From positions 310,001 to 374,000 of the forward strand of contig DATGLS010000037.1 of assembly GCA_035293985.1 (NCBI GenBank): a DNA stretch of 64,000 nt, read 5' to 3'. This document shows positions 26,051-34,998 of this stretch, piece after piece; within the stretch, counting starts at the first letter, position 1; each line of letters starts with the position of its first letter. The notes under the pieces were generated by a model. That model saw nothing but the letters and a program-made list of their open reading frames with translations. It searched no databases and was not told the DNA's origin. This stretch comes from JAVDCA01 sp035293985. GTDB lineage: Bacteria > Pseudomonadota > Alphaproteobacteria > Rhizobiales > Xanthobacteraceae. The position numbers and the translations under genes are program-made.

Positions 26051-27226
26051 TTACGCGGCCCCCGAGCTGGTCTCCCCCGCGCGCCGGCGAAAGGTTTTCT
26101 CGCCACAGCGTGGACACCCCGCTTCTTTGAGCGCCTCGATCGTCGCGGGCGCACCATCCTCTCCTAGCGTGATCTCGGTGCCGCACGCAGCGCAGACGTA
26201 AACCCGCATGCGCGGGTTGACCTCGGCGGTGTAGAGCGGCGCGTTCCACCCCGGCAGGACGGCGTCCGGCGTCCGTACCTGCGCCAGCTCGAACAGGTCG
26301 CCGACGCCGCCGAGCACGCTGGCACCGACATAGCGGTTGAAGCCCGGATGCACGGCGCGGATGGCGAAACCGAGATCGAGGATGATCCGCTGCAGCTCGA
26401 GGAGCCGCGCGGCCGACCATTGCGTGAAGGAGAAGTAGCAGGCGCCATCGCCTGCCAGCGCCTCGGCGCCGCGGCTGAGAAAAAGCGTTGCGCCGGCGAG
26501 CGTATAGGGCGGATCGGTCGCGACCACGTCGAAACTGCGTGCGAAGTCGGCGGGCAAGGGTTCGCGCAGATCGTGCTGGACGACGTCGACGGCGATCCCT
26601 TCGCCCGCCGCGGCGTCGCGCAGGAAGACGACGCGGCGCGGATCGGACTCGATCACGGTCACACCTCGCGTGACGTCGGCTTTCCGCAAGGCGCCGCCGA
26701 CCAGGCCGATCGCGATCGAGAGCGAATCGTCGTCGCCGAGCACCAGCACCCGCTTGCCCTCGAGCGCGCCCCTTTCGAGCATCAGGAGCGCGCGCAGGAT
26801 CGCGGTCTCGGGCGTGCACGGGCACTGGTCGAGCGTCACGTCGGTCGACGGCGCAGCGGCGATGATCGCGGCGAGGCGCTCCACCGCCGGCTGCAACGCC
26901 GTCGGCACGACGATCCCGCGCCCGCCGCAGGCCGGGCAGGCGACCTCATGGGTCGCGCCGAGGCCGAGCGCGCTTTCGACGAAGCCGCGTCCGGCCGCAG
27001 TGAGCGAAAGCCCGTGCTTGCGCTCGAGCATTCCGGCCTTCTCCAGCTCGCGCCGGATCGCCGTCGTCACCGGCAGCGGCAGGCGCGCCTCACGCGCGGC
27101 GTCCTGGAGGCGCAGCGAGCCCGCCCGGTAGACGGCCCGCAGCACCGCCGCGACGCCGTCCGGCCCCTCGCGCAGCCGTGTCGCGCGGGCCACCGTTTCG
27201 AGCAGGGACCAGTCGTCGTGCTCCAT
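26051..27226 (-). CDS. Bis-aminopropyl-spermidine-synthase-like protein (BpsA family) with zinc-ribbon motifs
   Basis: 391 aa. A winged-helix-like N-terminus (residues 5-85) is followed by CPACGG, then the aminopropyltransferase core: VLVLGDDDSLSIAIGLV near residue 165, IESDPRRVVFL and VATDPPYTLAGATLFLSRG near 235, which include the acidic active-site residues typical of BpsA. A C-terminal pair VCAACG...GCPRCG resembles a zinc ribbon. BpsA adds aminopropyl groups to spermidine to make branched polyamines, known mainly from thermophiles. Occurrence here is unusual, so substrate is uncertain. The start MEHDDWSLLE is taken because upstream codons encode another frame's shadow. Confidence 0.75.
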   Translation of the reverse strand: MEHDDWSLLETVARATRLREGPDGVAAVLRAVYRAGSLRLQDAAREARLPLPVTTAIRRELEKAGMLERKHGLSLTAAGRGFVESALGLGATHEVACPACGGRGIVVPTALQPAVERLAAIIAAAPSTDVTLDQCPCTPETAILRALLMLERGALEGKRVLVLGDDDSLSIAIGLVGGALRKADVTRGVTVIESDPRRVVFLRDAAAGEGIAVDVVQHDLREPLPADFARSFDVVATDPPYTLAGATLFLSRGAEALAGDGACYFSFTQWSAARLLELQRIILDLGFAIRAVHPGFNRYVGASVLGGVGDLFELAQVRTPDAVLPGWNAPLYTAEVNPRMRVYVCAACGTEITLGEDGAPATIEALKEAGCPRCGEKTFRRRAGETSSGAA

Positions 27227-27310
27227 GCCGGCCTTGTACGCGAACGCAGGTGGCCGCGCCACGGCGGACGCGGTTGTGCTATGGCTTGCGTCTTGCTTAC
27301 GGAGATCACG

Positions 27311-27862
27311 ATGGCGGAGAGCCCGGCCAACCGGGTCGTGTTGCGGCGACTGAGAGCCGAGGACATCTCGGTGATCGCGCAGTTCGAGCGCGAGATCGCC
27401 GAGATCTCCTTTCCCGACGATCCCGTGACCGACCTTGCGTTCTACGAGCGCAAGCTCAATCAAGCGGTGGGCGACCCGAAGAGCGAGCCGATGGTCGGCG
27501 AGGCGGACGGCCGCATCGTCGCCTGGGCGTGGATCGGCACGCGCGAGAACTTCATCACCCACGAGCGCTACGGCGAGCTGCGCAGCTTCTACGTGGCGGC
27601 GGATTTCCGCGGCACCGGCTACGCCATGAAGCTGATGCGCGCCTGCCTCGACCACTGCGCGACGCACCGTCTCGCCTACCTGATGGGGCGCACCCACGCT
27701 GCGAACGAGGCGATGCAGTCGGTCTACGAGATGTACGGCTTCGAGGCGAAGCACGTCACCTATGAGCGCCGCGTCGAGCCGGCCGCCGCGCGCACCGTCC
27801 CGACGCGGCCGCGGCCGAAGCCGGGCGAGGGGCTGTTTCGAAGGGGTAAAAAGCGGCGCTAG
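27311..27862 (+). CDS. GNAT-family N-acetyltransferase
   Basis: 183 aa. The fold is visible as VVLRRLRAEDISVIAQFE at the N-terminus, VGEADGRIVAWAWIGT in the middle and the acetyl-CoA loop in VAADFRGTGYAMKLMRACLD (R-G-T-G-Y, near residue 100), ending with NEAMQSVYEMYGFEAKHVTY. A basic tail (RPRPKPGEGLFRRGKKRR) is unusual and could bind nucleic acid or acidic partners. GGAG seven bases upstream supports ATG 27311; ATG 27281 is weaker. It is divergent from the bpsA-like gene, so the pair may share control, and a polyamine substrate is conceivable but unproven. Confidence 0.85.
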   Translation: MAESPANRVVLRRLRAEDISVIAQFEREIAEISFPDDPVTDLAFYERKLNQAVGDPKSEPMVGEADGRIVAWAWIGTRENFITHERYGELRSFYVAADFRGTGYAMKLMRACLDHCATHRLAYLMGRTHAANEAMQSVYEMYGFEAKHVTYERRVEPAAARTVPTRPRPKPGEGLFRRGKKRR

Positions 27863-27921
27863 GTAACCATTCTTTGCCGTGGTCGCGTCGGATTCGCGGC
27901 GCCTGAAATGAACGTGACGCT

Positions 27922-28602
27922 TTACTCAATTTGCAGCCATTGCAGCGGCGGCTCGTTGTCCTCGAAATCGCCGCTCGCACTCAAATGCGCTGGTGTGCAG
28001 CGAGTTCCGAGCCGAATGCCGGCGCCTTGAAACGCAAAATTATAAGCGTCTTGGTACAGCGTCGAACACACGAAGGCTTGTGTCTGGCTTCGAGGAATTC
28101 GTTGGAATGACTTCCAAAACCCGCGGGTGCTGCGGACGGCACCTGAGAATGCCAAGATTTGCTCAAAACTATATCTCGAGCCGAGATTGGTAAGGGCCCC
28201 AATTGCGATTCTCAGTCGCGATTTGGAATCCATGTTTCTGGGGCGCCGCGCGCGAATGGCATGCTTTCCGTCACAATAGCAAAAGACCGACCTCACATTC
28301 ACGCCGTTGGGTGCTCCGGGCACCTTGAAATTTGCTTCACAAATGTGTTCGTCATCACCGAGATAGACAGCGGCATGAGTCCACTGTGCGTGTCTCGCAG
28401 GAAGTATCTTACCTTGCGCTTCAATGATGCGAAGCGAAAGCTTATCTGAGCGTGGATCGACCGGCCTAAAGAGGAGCAAGTCTCCAGGCTCAAGCGGCGT
28501 CAGATCGACAATGCGTCCCCACGCCCGAGCCTCTGGCGGCAATTCACGATCGATGCGAATCGTTCGCGAAGGGCTGACAGAGGGTAACAGGCCATCGCTC
28601 AT
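27922..28602 (-). CDS. Permuted NlpC/P60-like (YiiX-type) cysteine hydrolase
   Basis: 226 aa. PGDLLLFRP opens the core, followed by WTHAAVYLGDDEHICEAN with the likely catalytic His, and near residue 176 TQAFVCSTLYQDAYN with the likely catalytic Cys. That His-before-Cys order is the circularly permuted NlpC/P60 arrangement (YiiX/YebB-like). Members act on amide bonds in peptidoglycan, lipids or proteins. No signal peptide. GC is visibly lower than in flanking genes and codon use is less biased, so recent acquisition is likely. The partner gene 28633 lies 30 bases upstream on the same strand. Confidence 0.7.
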   Translation of the reverse strand: MSDGLLPSVSPSRTIRIDRELPPEARAWGRIVDLTPLEPGDLLLFRPVDPRSDKLSLRIIEAQGKILPARHAQWTHAAVYLGDDEHICEANFKVPGAPNGVNVRSVFCYCDGKHAIRARRPRNMDSKSRLRIAIGALTNLGSRYSFEQILAFSGAVRSTRGFWKSFQRIPRSQTQAFVCSTLYQDAYNFAFQGAGIRLGTRCTPAHLSASGDFEDNEPPLQWLQIE

Positions 28603-28632
28603 TTTCGATCGCCCAGAGAACGAACGTTATGT

Positions 28633-28989
28633 TCATCTGAAAATCTTGTCTAAGCCGGTTGAGATTGAACTCGAGATTGTCGTTCCGATATTGCCGATGA
28701 ACTCCTTCGGACGATCGATATCAACAACAAGCGTAGCCACGGCCTCAGCACTGGGTTGGTCAAGCCCCCAGACGATCACTTTCCTTCCGGGAACCACTCC
28801 GAGATCGCCCAACGGTTCGCCTCGATATGGTTGAAGTGTATCGTCCGCCCGACGAAGAACGAGCCGGTCTAGCTTCACCGCGTAGACGTCCTTGGTCGTA
28901 GCGTGGTCTAACGTCCTGACATAGACGAGCCGGCCAGGCACAACCCGCTCAACGAAAGCGCTGATATCCTTGCCGCGGATTAGCACCAT
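28633..28989 (-). CDS. Hypothetical protein in operon with the permuted NlpC/P60-like gene
   Basis: 118 aa; I do not recognise it. The chain is beta-rich: VERVVPGRLVYVRTLDH, VYAVKLDRLVLRRADDT, GVVPGRKVIVWGLDQP and AVATLVVDIDRPKEFIG. That reads as two small OB- or SH3-like repeats, followed by a short Ser/Thr-rich tail and an amphipathic end (TGLDKIFR). No signal peptide or membrane segment. GAGGAGAA before the ATG supports the start. Same low GC as its neighbour, so both probably arrived together. Function could be as an immunity or binding partner for the hydrolase; that is speculation. Confidence 0.62.
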   Translation of the reverse strand: MVLIRGKDISAFVERVVPGRLVYVRTLDHATTKDVYAVKLDRLVLRRADDTLQPYRGEPLGDLGVVPGRKVIVWGLDQPSAEAVATLVVDIDRPKEFIGNIGTTISSSISTGLDKIFR

Positions 28990-29095
28990 TGCTGACTTCT
29001 CCTCGTCTGCAATGTAACGGCAAAAACAGAAGATTTCCAGTATCTCCCCGAGCCAATTCCGGTACTACTTTCACCGCGTCGCCACGAAATGCATG

Positions 29096-29944
29096 CTAGT
29101 CGAACGCAAGCGCCGCCAGCGCGGCGACCGCCGCGGCAAGACCGACGCCCTTGCGCGCCGTGAGCGGCTCGCGCAGCACCAGGATGCCGAGCGCCGCGGT
29201 CACGACAAACCCCATCTGCGCGATCGGGATGAGCACGCTCGCCGGCCCGTGCGCGACGGCGTGCAGCATGAAGAGGAACGCGAGCATCAGCACCGCCGCG
29301 GCCGCGGCGGTGTATTTCCACATCGCCGCCGGCGGCGCGATCCTGCCGTCGACGGCGCGCACGAACGCGGTCGCGAGCACGACGAACACGCAGGCCTGCG
29401 CGGCGAGCAGCGTTTCCGGCGGCGCCCCCTGGCGCACCCCCATGGTGTGACAGAAATTACCGATGCCGAACGCAAGCGTGGCGATCAGCACGGCGCCGAG
29501 CGCGCGGCGGTCGATCTCGGGCCGCTTGCCGCGCTCGCCGCCGAGCAGCAGCCAGATGGCGGCGAGCGCCAGCACGAGCGCGATCGGCATCGCGAGGCGC
29601 ACCGGCTCGCCCAGCACCACGATGGCGAGCAGCGCGGTGATGAGAAAGTTCAGGCGAAAGACCGGCGCGCTGACGCTGACCGAGCCGGTCGCGAGGCTGC
29701 GCAGGAAATTGTAGAATCCAACGAAGATGAAGAGGCCGGCGAGCGCGCCCCACGCGGCTGCCGGCGCGATGACCAGCGTGCCGGTGAGCCAGGCGTAGAG
29801 GATGATCGCCGGCGTGAAGCACCACGCCTGGCCCATGAGGAAATAATGTGGCTGCACGCCTGCGGCGGTTGCGCTCTTGTAGATGAAGTCGCCGACGCCG
29901 TAGCAGACGAGGGCCGCGAAGGCATATGTGGTCCCGCCGGTCAT
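29096..29944 (-). CDS. EamA/DMT-family transporter
   Basis: 282 aa with ten hydrophobic segments arranged as two EamA repeats. The first begins YAFAALVCYGVGDFIYK and the second AVLIATLAFGIGNFCHT; each ends with a short charged loop after a LGEPV or LREPL motif, as usual in the family. EamA proteins export amino acids, nucleosides or other metabolites; the substrate is unknown. The ATG at 29944 is chosen over a TTG at 29959. A long palindromic repeat follows the promoter side at 29969. No link with the low-GC pair is seen. Confidence 0.83.
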   Translation of the reverse strand: MTGGTTYAFAALVCYGVGDFIYKSATAAGVQPHYFLMGQAWCFTPAIILYAWLTGTLVIAPAAAWGALAGLFIFVGFYNFLRSLATGSVSVSAPVFRLNFLITALLAIVVLGEPVRLAMPIALVLALAAIWLLLGGERGKRPEIDRRALGAVLIATLAFGIGNFCHTMGVRQGAPPETLLAAQACVFVVLATAFVRAVDGRIAPPAAMWKYTAAAAAVLMLAFLFMLHAVAHGPASVLIPIAQMGFVVTAALGILVLREPLTARKGVGLAAAVAALAALAFD

Positions 29945-29968
29945 GAAAGTGTGGGTCAACTTAGTTAA

Positions 29969-30055
29969 GCGTCATTGCGAGCGAAGCGAAGCAATCTCGA
30001 GCCGCGGATGGATGCATTCGCGGCCGAGATGGCTTCGCTTCGCTCGCAATGACGC
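29969..30055. repeat. Dispersed palindromic repeat (gcgtcattgcgagcg type)
   Basis: Perfect 24-bp inverted arms (29969-29992 and 30032-30055) around a 39-base loop. This sequence type is widespread between genes of Bradyrhizobium-like genomes. It lies between divergent genes and would form a strong hairpin on either strand. Confidence 0.88.
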
Positions 30056-30130
30056 GAGGGGGTCCGCTCGCCATGACTCGTGCCGAGTCATTTGCTAGAT
30101 CATAGCCGCCAATTTGCCGGGAGGTGACGT

Positions 30131-31357
30131 GTGAACGTGCATGGCCGGGCCGCGCGCCGCGCGGTTGCGATCGGCGGCTCGATGTCGGGCCTGTTCGCGG
30201 CTGCCTTCCTGCGCAAGATCGGCTGGGAAGTCGACGTCTTCGAGCGCTCGGGCGTCGAGCTCGTCGGCCGCGGCGCCGGCATCACGACGCACCCTGAGCT
30301 CATCGAGGCGCTGGAGCTGTCGGGCGCCGGCACGCGCGATCTCGGCATCATGGTCGAGCGCCGCATCGCGCTCGACCGCAAGGGGCGGATCATCGCCGAC
30401 AAGCCGTTTCCGCAAATGCTGACCTCGTGGGACCGGCTGCAGCGGCTGCTGCGCGACACCGTGCCGCCGCAGAACTATCACCTCGGCTGCAATTTCGAGC
30501 GTGCCGAGCAGGACGGCCGCGAGGTCGTGGTGCATTTCACCGGCGGCCGCCAGGAGCGCGCCGATCTCCTGATCGGCGGCGACGGCATCCGCTCGGGCGT
30601 GCGCGCCCAGGTCGCACCCGAGGTCCAGCCGATCTATGCGGGCTACTACATCTGGCGCGGTGCGCCGAACGAGTCCTCGCTTGCGCCCGAGACGCTCGCG
30701 AGCATCTTCCCTCACTTCACCTTCTACCTCCCCGAACGGCAGCAGGTGATCGGCTATCCGATCGCCGGCTTCGACAACGATCTGCGGCCGGGCAAGCGGC
30801 GTTACAATTTCATCTGGTACCGGGTCGGCGACGCCGCGACGCTGCGCGCCATGTGCGTCGACCGCAACGGCCATCAGCACGAGTATTCGGTGCCGCCGCC
30901 GCTCATCCGCCCCGACCTCATCGCCGAGATGCATGCGGACGCCGCGCGCGAACTGCCGCCCGCTTTCCTCGACACGCTGATGAAGATCGAGCAGCCGTTC
31001 TTCACGCCGATCTACGACTTCGCCTCGCCGCGCCTGGTGTTCGGCCGCATCATCCTGTTGGGGGACGCCGCCTCGAGCGCGCGCCCGCACATGGGCTTCG
31101 GCGTCGCCAAGGCGGGGGACGATGCGCGCGCGCTCGCCGCGGCGCTCGCAAGTCACGATGATGTCGACCGCGCGCTCGCGGCGTACGAGGCGCGCCGCGC
31201 GCCGATCGCCGAGCAGATCATGATGCACGGCCGCAAGCTCGGCACGCATCTCGGCGTCGACCTCAAGACGAACGAGGACCGGGCCATGTGGAAGACGCTG
31301 CAGGATTACCGCGCCATGATGGATTGGATCGCCGTGCCGAACTTTCTCGCCGCTTAG
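30131..31357 (+). CDS. FAD-dependent monooxygenase, 2,6-dihydroxypyridine-hydroxylase-like
   Basis: 408 aa, class A flavoprotein hydroxylase. AVAIGGSMSGLFAAAFLRK is the FAD dinucleotide-binding motif, followed by DVFERSGVELVGRGAGI. The GD motif is ILLGDAASSARPHMGFG near residue 310, and the DLLIGGDGIRSGVR segment binds FAD/NADH. The conserved blocks between (YPIAGFDNDLRPGKRRYNF) match 2,6-dihydroxypyridine 3-hydroxylase-like enzymes, which add oxygen to N-heterocycles; the true substrate is unknown. GTG start with GGGAGG ahead. A close paralogue is at 51205. A palindromic repeat separates it from the LVIVD gene. Confidence 0.83.
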   Translation: MNVHGRAARRAVAIGGSMSGLFAAAFLRKIGWEVDVFERSGVELVGRGAGITTHPELIEALELSGAGTRDLGIMVERRIALDRKGRIIADKPFPQMLTSWDRLQRLLRDTVPPQNYHLGCNFERAEQDGREVVVHFTGGRQERADLLIGGDGIRSGVRAQVAPEVQPIYAGYYIWRGAPNESSLAPETLASIFPHFTFYLPERQQVIGYPIAGFDNDLRPGKRRYNFIWYRVGDAATLRAMCVDRNGHQHEYSVPPPLIRPDLIAEMHADAARELPPAFLDTLMKIEQPFFTPIYDFASPRLVFGRIILLGDAASSARPHMGFGVAKAGDDARALAAALASHDDVDRALAAYEARRAPIAEQIMMHGRKLGTHLGVDLKTNEDRAMWKTLQDYRAMMDWIAVPNFLAA

Positions 31358-31367
31358 GCGGCCTTTG

Positions 31368-31457
31368 CCGTCATGCCCGGCCAATGCCGGGCATCCGCGT
31401 CTTGCTTTTCTTCGGCACGAAAGACGTGAATGGTCGGGACAAGCCCGGCCATGACGG
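31368..31457. repeat. Dispersed palindromic repeat of gtcatgcccgg type, copy 1
   Basis: Begins ccgtcatgcccggcc and ends gcccggccatgacgg, with cgtctt/aagacg elements inside. Related copies are at 40516-40615 and 52436-52536. It lies between the monooxygenase and the LVIVD-repeat gene. Confidence 0.85.
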
Positions 31458-31476
31458 TGAGGAGAGACAGAAACCA

Positions 31477-32751
31477 ATGACCGCCGACCTCCCGACCCCC
31501 GACCACGCCCGCAACATGCGGCTCATCGGCTACTCCGATCAGGGCGGCCGCGCCGACGGCGTGCAGATCATGGTGGAGCGCGGCTTCGCCTATGTGGGGC
31601 ACATGTTCTCCAAAGGTTTCAGCGTCATCGACGTGCGCGACCCGCGCGCGCCGAAGCCGCACGCCTACATCGCGGCGCCGCCCGGCACCTGGAATATCCA
31701 TCTGCAGGTGCACGGCGATCTGCTTCTCGTCATCAACGCCAAGGACATGTTCGCCGAGGCCGCCTTCGCGGATGAGCGCGCCTACTACCGCAGCCAGGTC
31801 GGCACCGTCGTCGGCACGGCGGACGCCAGGACCATGGAGACACGGATCACGGCGCGCGCCTGGACCGCGGGCCTTGCGGTCTATGACATCGCGACGCCGG
31901 GCTCGCCGCGCCAGATCGGCTTCATGCCGATCGAAGGCGGCGGCATCCATCGCATCTGGTACACCGGCGGACGCTGGGCCTATGTGTCGGCGCTCATCGA
32001 CGGATTCACCGACTACATCTTCGTCACCGTCGACATGGCGGATCCGGCGCATCCGCGCGAGGCCGGGCGCTACTGGCTGCCCGGGATGAACCGCGCCGCC
32101 GGCGAGACGCCGTCCTGGCCGCCGACGCGCCGCTACGGCTTGCACCACGCGATCGTGCACGGCGACACCGCCTACGGCGCCTGGCGCGACGCCGGTCTGG
32201 TGATGATCGACGTCGCCGACCGCAGCGCGCCCAAGCTGATCACCCATCGCAACTGGTCGCCGCCGTTCGGCGGCGGCACGCACAACTGTCTGCCGCTGCC
32301 CGACCGCGATCTCCTCGTCGTGCTCGACGAGGCCGTGCTCGACCATCAGGAGGACGGGCTCAAGCTGATCTGGCTGTTCGATATCCGCACGCCCGAAAAC
32401 CCGGTCAGCATTGCGACTTTTCCGACGCCGCGCGAGTCCGATTACGCGCGGAAGGGCGCGCATTTCGGCCCGCACAATATTCACGAGAACCGCCCTGGCA
32501 GCTTCGTGAGCTCGGAGCTGATTTTCGCCACCTACCAGAACGCGGGCGTGCGCGTGTTCGACATCCGCGACCAGTACCGGCCGGTCGAGGTCGGCGCGCT
32601 CGTCCCGCCAGCACCCCGGCGGCTCATGGACCATCGGCCGAACCGCGCCTGCGTCATTCAGTCCACCGACGTATTCGTCGATCGCAATGGGATTGTCTAT
32701 TGCACCGATTACAATGCCGGGCTTTATATCATGGAATATCCAGGCGGATGA
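31477..32751 (+). CDS. LVIVD-repeat beta-propeller protein
   Basis: 424 aa. Repeated short blades of the form FSVIDVRDPRAPKPH, LAVYDIATPGSPRQIG, FVTVDMADPAHPREAG, LVMIDVADRSAPKL and VRVFDIRDQYRPVEVG are diagnostic of the LVIVD propeller family. Between them are HNCLPLPDRDLLVVLDE and FGPHNIHENRPGSF, conserved His-rich loops that could bind metal. No signal peptide is evident. Function is unknown. It is 73 bases ahead of a LIV-type binding protein and 120 bases after a hydroxylase, so a role with the transported or hydroxylated compound is possible. Confidence 0.8.
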   Translation: MTADLPTPDHARNMRLIGYSDQGGRADGVQIMVERGFAYVGHMFSKGFSVIDVRDPRAPKPHAYIAAPPGTWNIHLQVHGDLLLVINAKDMFAEAAFADERAYYRSQVGTVVGTADARTMETRITARAWTAGLAVYDIATPGSPRQIGFMPIEGGGIHRIWYTGGRWAYVSALIDGFTDYIFVTVDMADPAHPREAGRYWLPGMNRAAGETPSWPPTRRYGLHHAIVHGDTAYGAWRDAGLVMIDVADRSAPKLITHRNWSPPFGGGTHNCLPLPDRDLLVVLDEAVLDHQEDGLKLIWLFDIRTPENPVSIATFPTPRESDYARKGAHFGPHNIHENRPGSFVSSELIFATYQNAGVRVFDIRDQYRPVEVGALVPPAPRRLMDHRPNRACVIQSTDVFVDRNGIVYCTDYNAGLYIMEYPGG

Positions 32752-32824
32752 CGGCGTTGACACTTGCGCCGCGGCGCCCCACCCCAACAGCCCCGCAAGT
32801 GGGTGAACCGCAGGAGGACTGGTC

Positions 32825-34072
32825 ATGCCCATCCGCATCAATCGTCGCAAATTCCTGGCGAGCACGGCCGCCGGCGCCGCGGCGAGCGCCATCGCGATGC
32901 CGGCGATCGCGCAGGGCACGCCGTTCAAGATCGGCCTGATGACGGTGAAGACCGGCCCGCTCGCCCAGGGCGGCATCCAGATGGAGCAGGGGATCTCGAC
33001 GCTGCTCAAGCAGAAGAACAACACGCTCGCGGGGCGCAAGATCGACTTCGTCTCGGCCGACACCGGCGGCAATCCGGCCGGCGCCAAGACCAAGGCGCAG
33101 GAGCTGATCGAGCGCGACAAGGTGAACGTCATCCTCGGGCCGCTCGCCGCCTTCGAGCTGCTCGCCATCGCCGAGTTCGTGCGCGACAACAAGACGCCGC
33201 TGATCAGCCTCGCGGCCGCCGAAGATATGACTCAGCGCAAGGCCAATCCCTTCATCATCCGCCCGTCGGCGACGGCGGCCCAATGCATGCATCCGCTCGG
33301 CGACTATGCGGCCAAGGACCTCAAGTACAAGCGCGCCGCCACCATCTCGGAGGATTTTGCCTTCGGCTACGAGCAGATGGCCGGCTTCCAGCGCGTGTTC
33401 GAGGACGAGGGCGGCAAGGTGGTGAAGAAGCTGTGGCCGCCGCTGGTCACACCCGACTACACGCCCTACATCGCTCAGCTCACCAATATCGACGTCGTGG
33501 TCAACGGCTTCGCCGGCTCCAACCCGGTGAAGTTCATGCGCGCCTACCAGGACCTCGGCCTCAAGGCGAAGACGCCGCTGCTCGGCGGCTGGACCGCCAT
33601 GGACGACGCCCTGCTCAAGAGCCTCGGCGACGAGGCGGTCGGGGTGATCTCGTCGCATTGGTATTCGCCCGGTCGCGACACGCCGAGCAACAAGCAGTTC
33701 GTCGCCGACATGCAGAAGAACTATGGGGTGCTGCCGGGCGGCTACTCGGCCGGCATGTACATCGCGGGCCAGTGCGTCGAAGCTGCTATCGAGAAAGCCG
33801 GCGACAAGGCCGACGACCGCACCGCGCTCGCCGCGGCCCTGCATCAGGTCTCACTCACCGACACGCCGCGCGGACCCCTCAAGTTCGATCACCTCGGCAA
33901 TGTGATCGGCGACGTCTTCATCCGCAAGTGCGAGCGCAAGGACGGCAAGCTCGTCAACACCATCATCAAGACCTATCCGAACGTGAGCCAGTTCTGGACC
34001 TATGACGAGAAGGCCTTCCTCGCGAACCCGGTCTACTCGCGCGACTATCCGCCGGCGAAGAACCTCGAGTAA
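32825..34072 (+). CDS. LIV-type ABC transporter substrate-binding protein
   Basis: 415 aa. The signal peptide begins MPIRINRRKFLASTAAGAA, a twin-arginine-like motif, ending near AIAQG. The mature periplasmic-binding fold has FKIGLMTVKTGPLAQGG at its start, FVSADTGGNPAGAKTKAQELIE and NVILGPLAAFELLAIAEF, as in branched-chain amino acid binding proteins of family PF13458. Many members bind aromatic or carboxylic compounds rather than amino acids. It is the first gene of a five-gene importer operon (SBP, livH, livM, livG, livF). Ligand unknown. Confidence 0.9.
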   Translation: MPIRINRRKFLASTAAGAAASAIAMPAIAQGTPFKIGLMTVKTGPLAQGGIQMEQGISTLLKQKNNTLAGRKIDFVSADTGGNPAGAKTKAQELIERDKVNVILGPLAAFELLAIAEFVRDNKTPLISLAAAEDMTQRKANPFIIRPSATAAQCMHPLGDYAAKDLKYKRAATISEDFAFGYEQMAGFQRVFEDEGGKVVKKLWPPLVTPDYTPYIAQLTNIDVVVNGFAGSNPVKFMRAYQDLGLKAKTPLLGGWTAMDDALLKSLGDEAVGVISSHWYSPGRDTPSNKQFVADMQKNYGVLPGGYSAGMYIAGQCVEAAIEKAGDKADDRTALAAALHQVSLTDTPRGPLKFDHLGNVIGDVFIRKCERKDGKLVNTIIKTYPNVSQFWTYDEKAFLANPVYSRDYPPAKNLE

Positions 34073-34137
34073 GCGGGTGTGGCGATCGGCATCGTGAGCG
34101 ACGCGTCGTCAACGCGAGACCCATGAGGCGGGTGTAG

Positions 34138-34998
34138 ATGAGTCAGTGGCTCACGCTTGCGGTGAACAGCATCTCGTATGGCGGGCTGCTGTTCCTGCTG
34201 TCGGCGGGCTTCTCGCTCATCTTCGGCCTCATGCGCATCCCCAACCTGATGCACGGCTCGTTCTTCCTGCTCGGGGCCTATTTCGGCGTCACGTTTCTCG
34301 CCCAAGGGATGAACTTCTGGCTGGCCGCGCTGCTGAGCGCGGCCGCAATGGCGGTGATCGGCGCGATCATCGAGCGCTTCCTGCTGCGGCGCCTCGCCGG
34401 CCAGGAGCTCGCGCAGGTGCTGCTCACCCTCGGCCTCTCATTCGTCGTCGCCGACGCCTGCCTGATGATCTGGACCGGCGATCCCTGGCAGCCGGAGACG
34501 CCGCATGCGTTCCAGGGCGCCCTGCAGGTCGAGGGCCTGTTCTTCCCGATCTTCCGCCTCGTCATCGTGCTCGTCGCGGTCGCGATCGCGATCGCGCTGT
34601 GGCTCCTGGTCGACTGGACGCGGCTCGGCGCCATGATCCGCGCCGGCGTCGACGACGCGCCGATGGCGCGCGTGGTCGGCATCAAGGTGTCGCAGCTGTT
34701 CACGCTCATCTTCGCGCTCGGCGCCGGGCTCGCGGCCTTCGCGGGCGTGATCGGCTCGCCTGTCCTTTCGGTCTATCCCGGGCTCGACAACGAGATGCTG
34801 CCGGTGGCGCTGATCGTGGTCATCCTCGGCGGCACCGGCAGCCTGCTCGGCGCGCTGGTCGGCAGCTTCATCATCGGCTTCCTTTACAATTTCGGCCAGG
34901 CTTGGTTTCCCGACCTCGCCTACGTGATCTTGTTTCTCCCGATGGTCGTCGTGCTGGTGCTGCGGCCGCAGGGCCTGTTCGGCAAGGTCGTGCCATGA
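34138..34998 (+). CDS. livH: LIV-type ABC permease, LivH family
   Basis: 286 aa, about eight transmembrane segments. Typical motifs: LLFLLSAGFSLIFGLMRIPN at the N-terminus, then HGSFFLLGAYFG, EIMA-box-like LDNEMLPVALIVVILGGTGS and FIIGFLYNFGQAWFPD near the end. Forms half of the membrane channel with LivM. GAGGCGGG precedes the ATG. It overlaps the following livM by four bases (ATGA), which indicates translational coupling. The symbol is by family resemblance; amino acid transport is not proven. Confidence 0.9.
   Translation: MSQWLTLAVNSISYGGLLFLLSAGFSLIFGLMRIPNLMHGSFFLLGAYFGVTFLAQGMNFWLAALLSAAAMAVIGAIIERFLLRRLAGQELAQVLLTLGLSFVVADACLMIWTGDPWQPETPHAFQGALQVEGLFFPIFRLVIVLVAVAIAIALWLLVDWTRLGAMIRAGVDDAPMARVVGIKVSQLFTLIFALGAGLAAFAGVIGSPVLSVYPGLDNEMLPVALIVVILGGTGSLLGALVGSFIIGFLYNFGQAWFPDLAYVILFLPMVVVLVLRPQGLFGKVVP

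Noticed and set aside
31354..33192. A 612-aa open frame antisense to the LVIVD gene and a binding protein
   Set aside because: Repeat-derived N-terminus and no domain; the plus-strand frames are clearly real.
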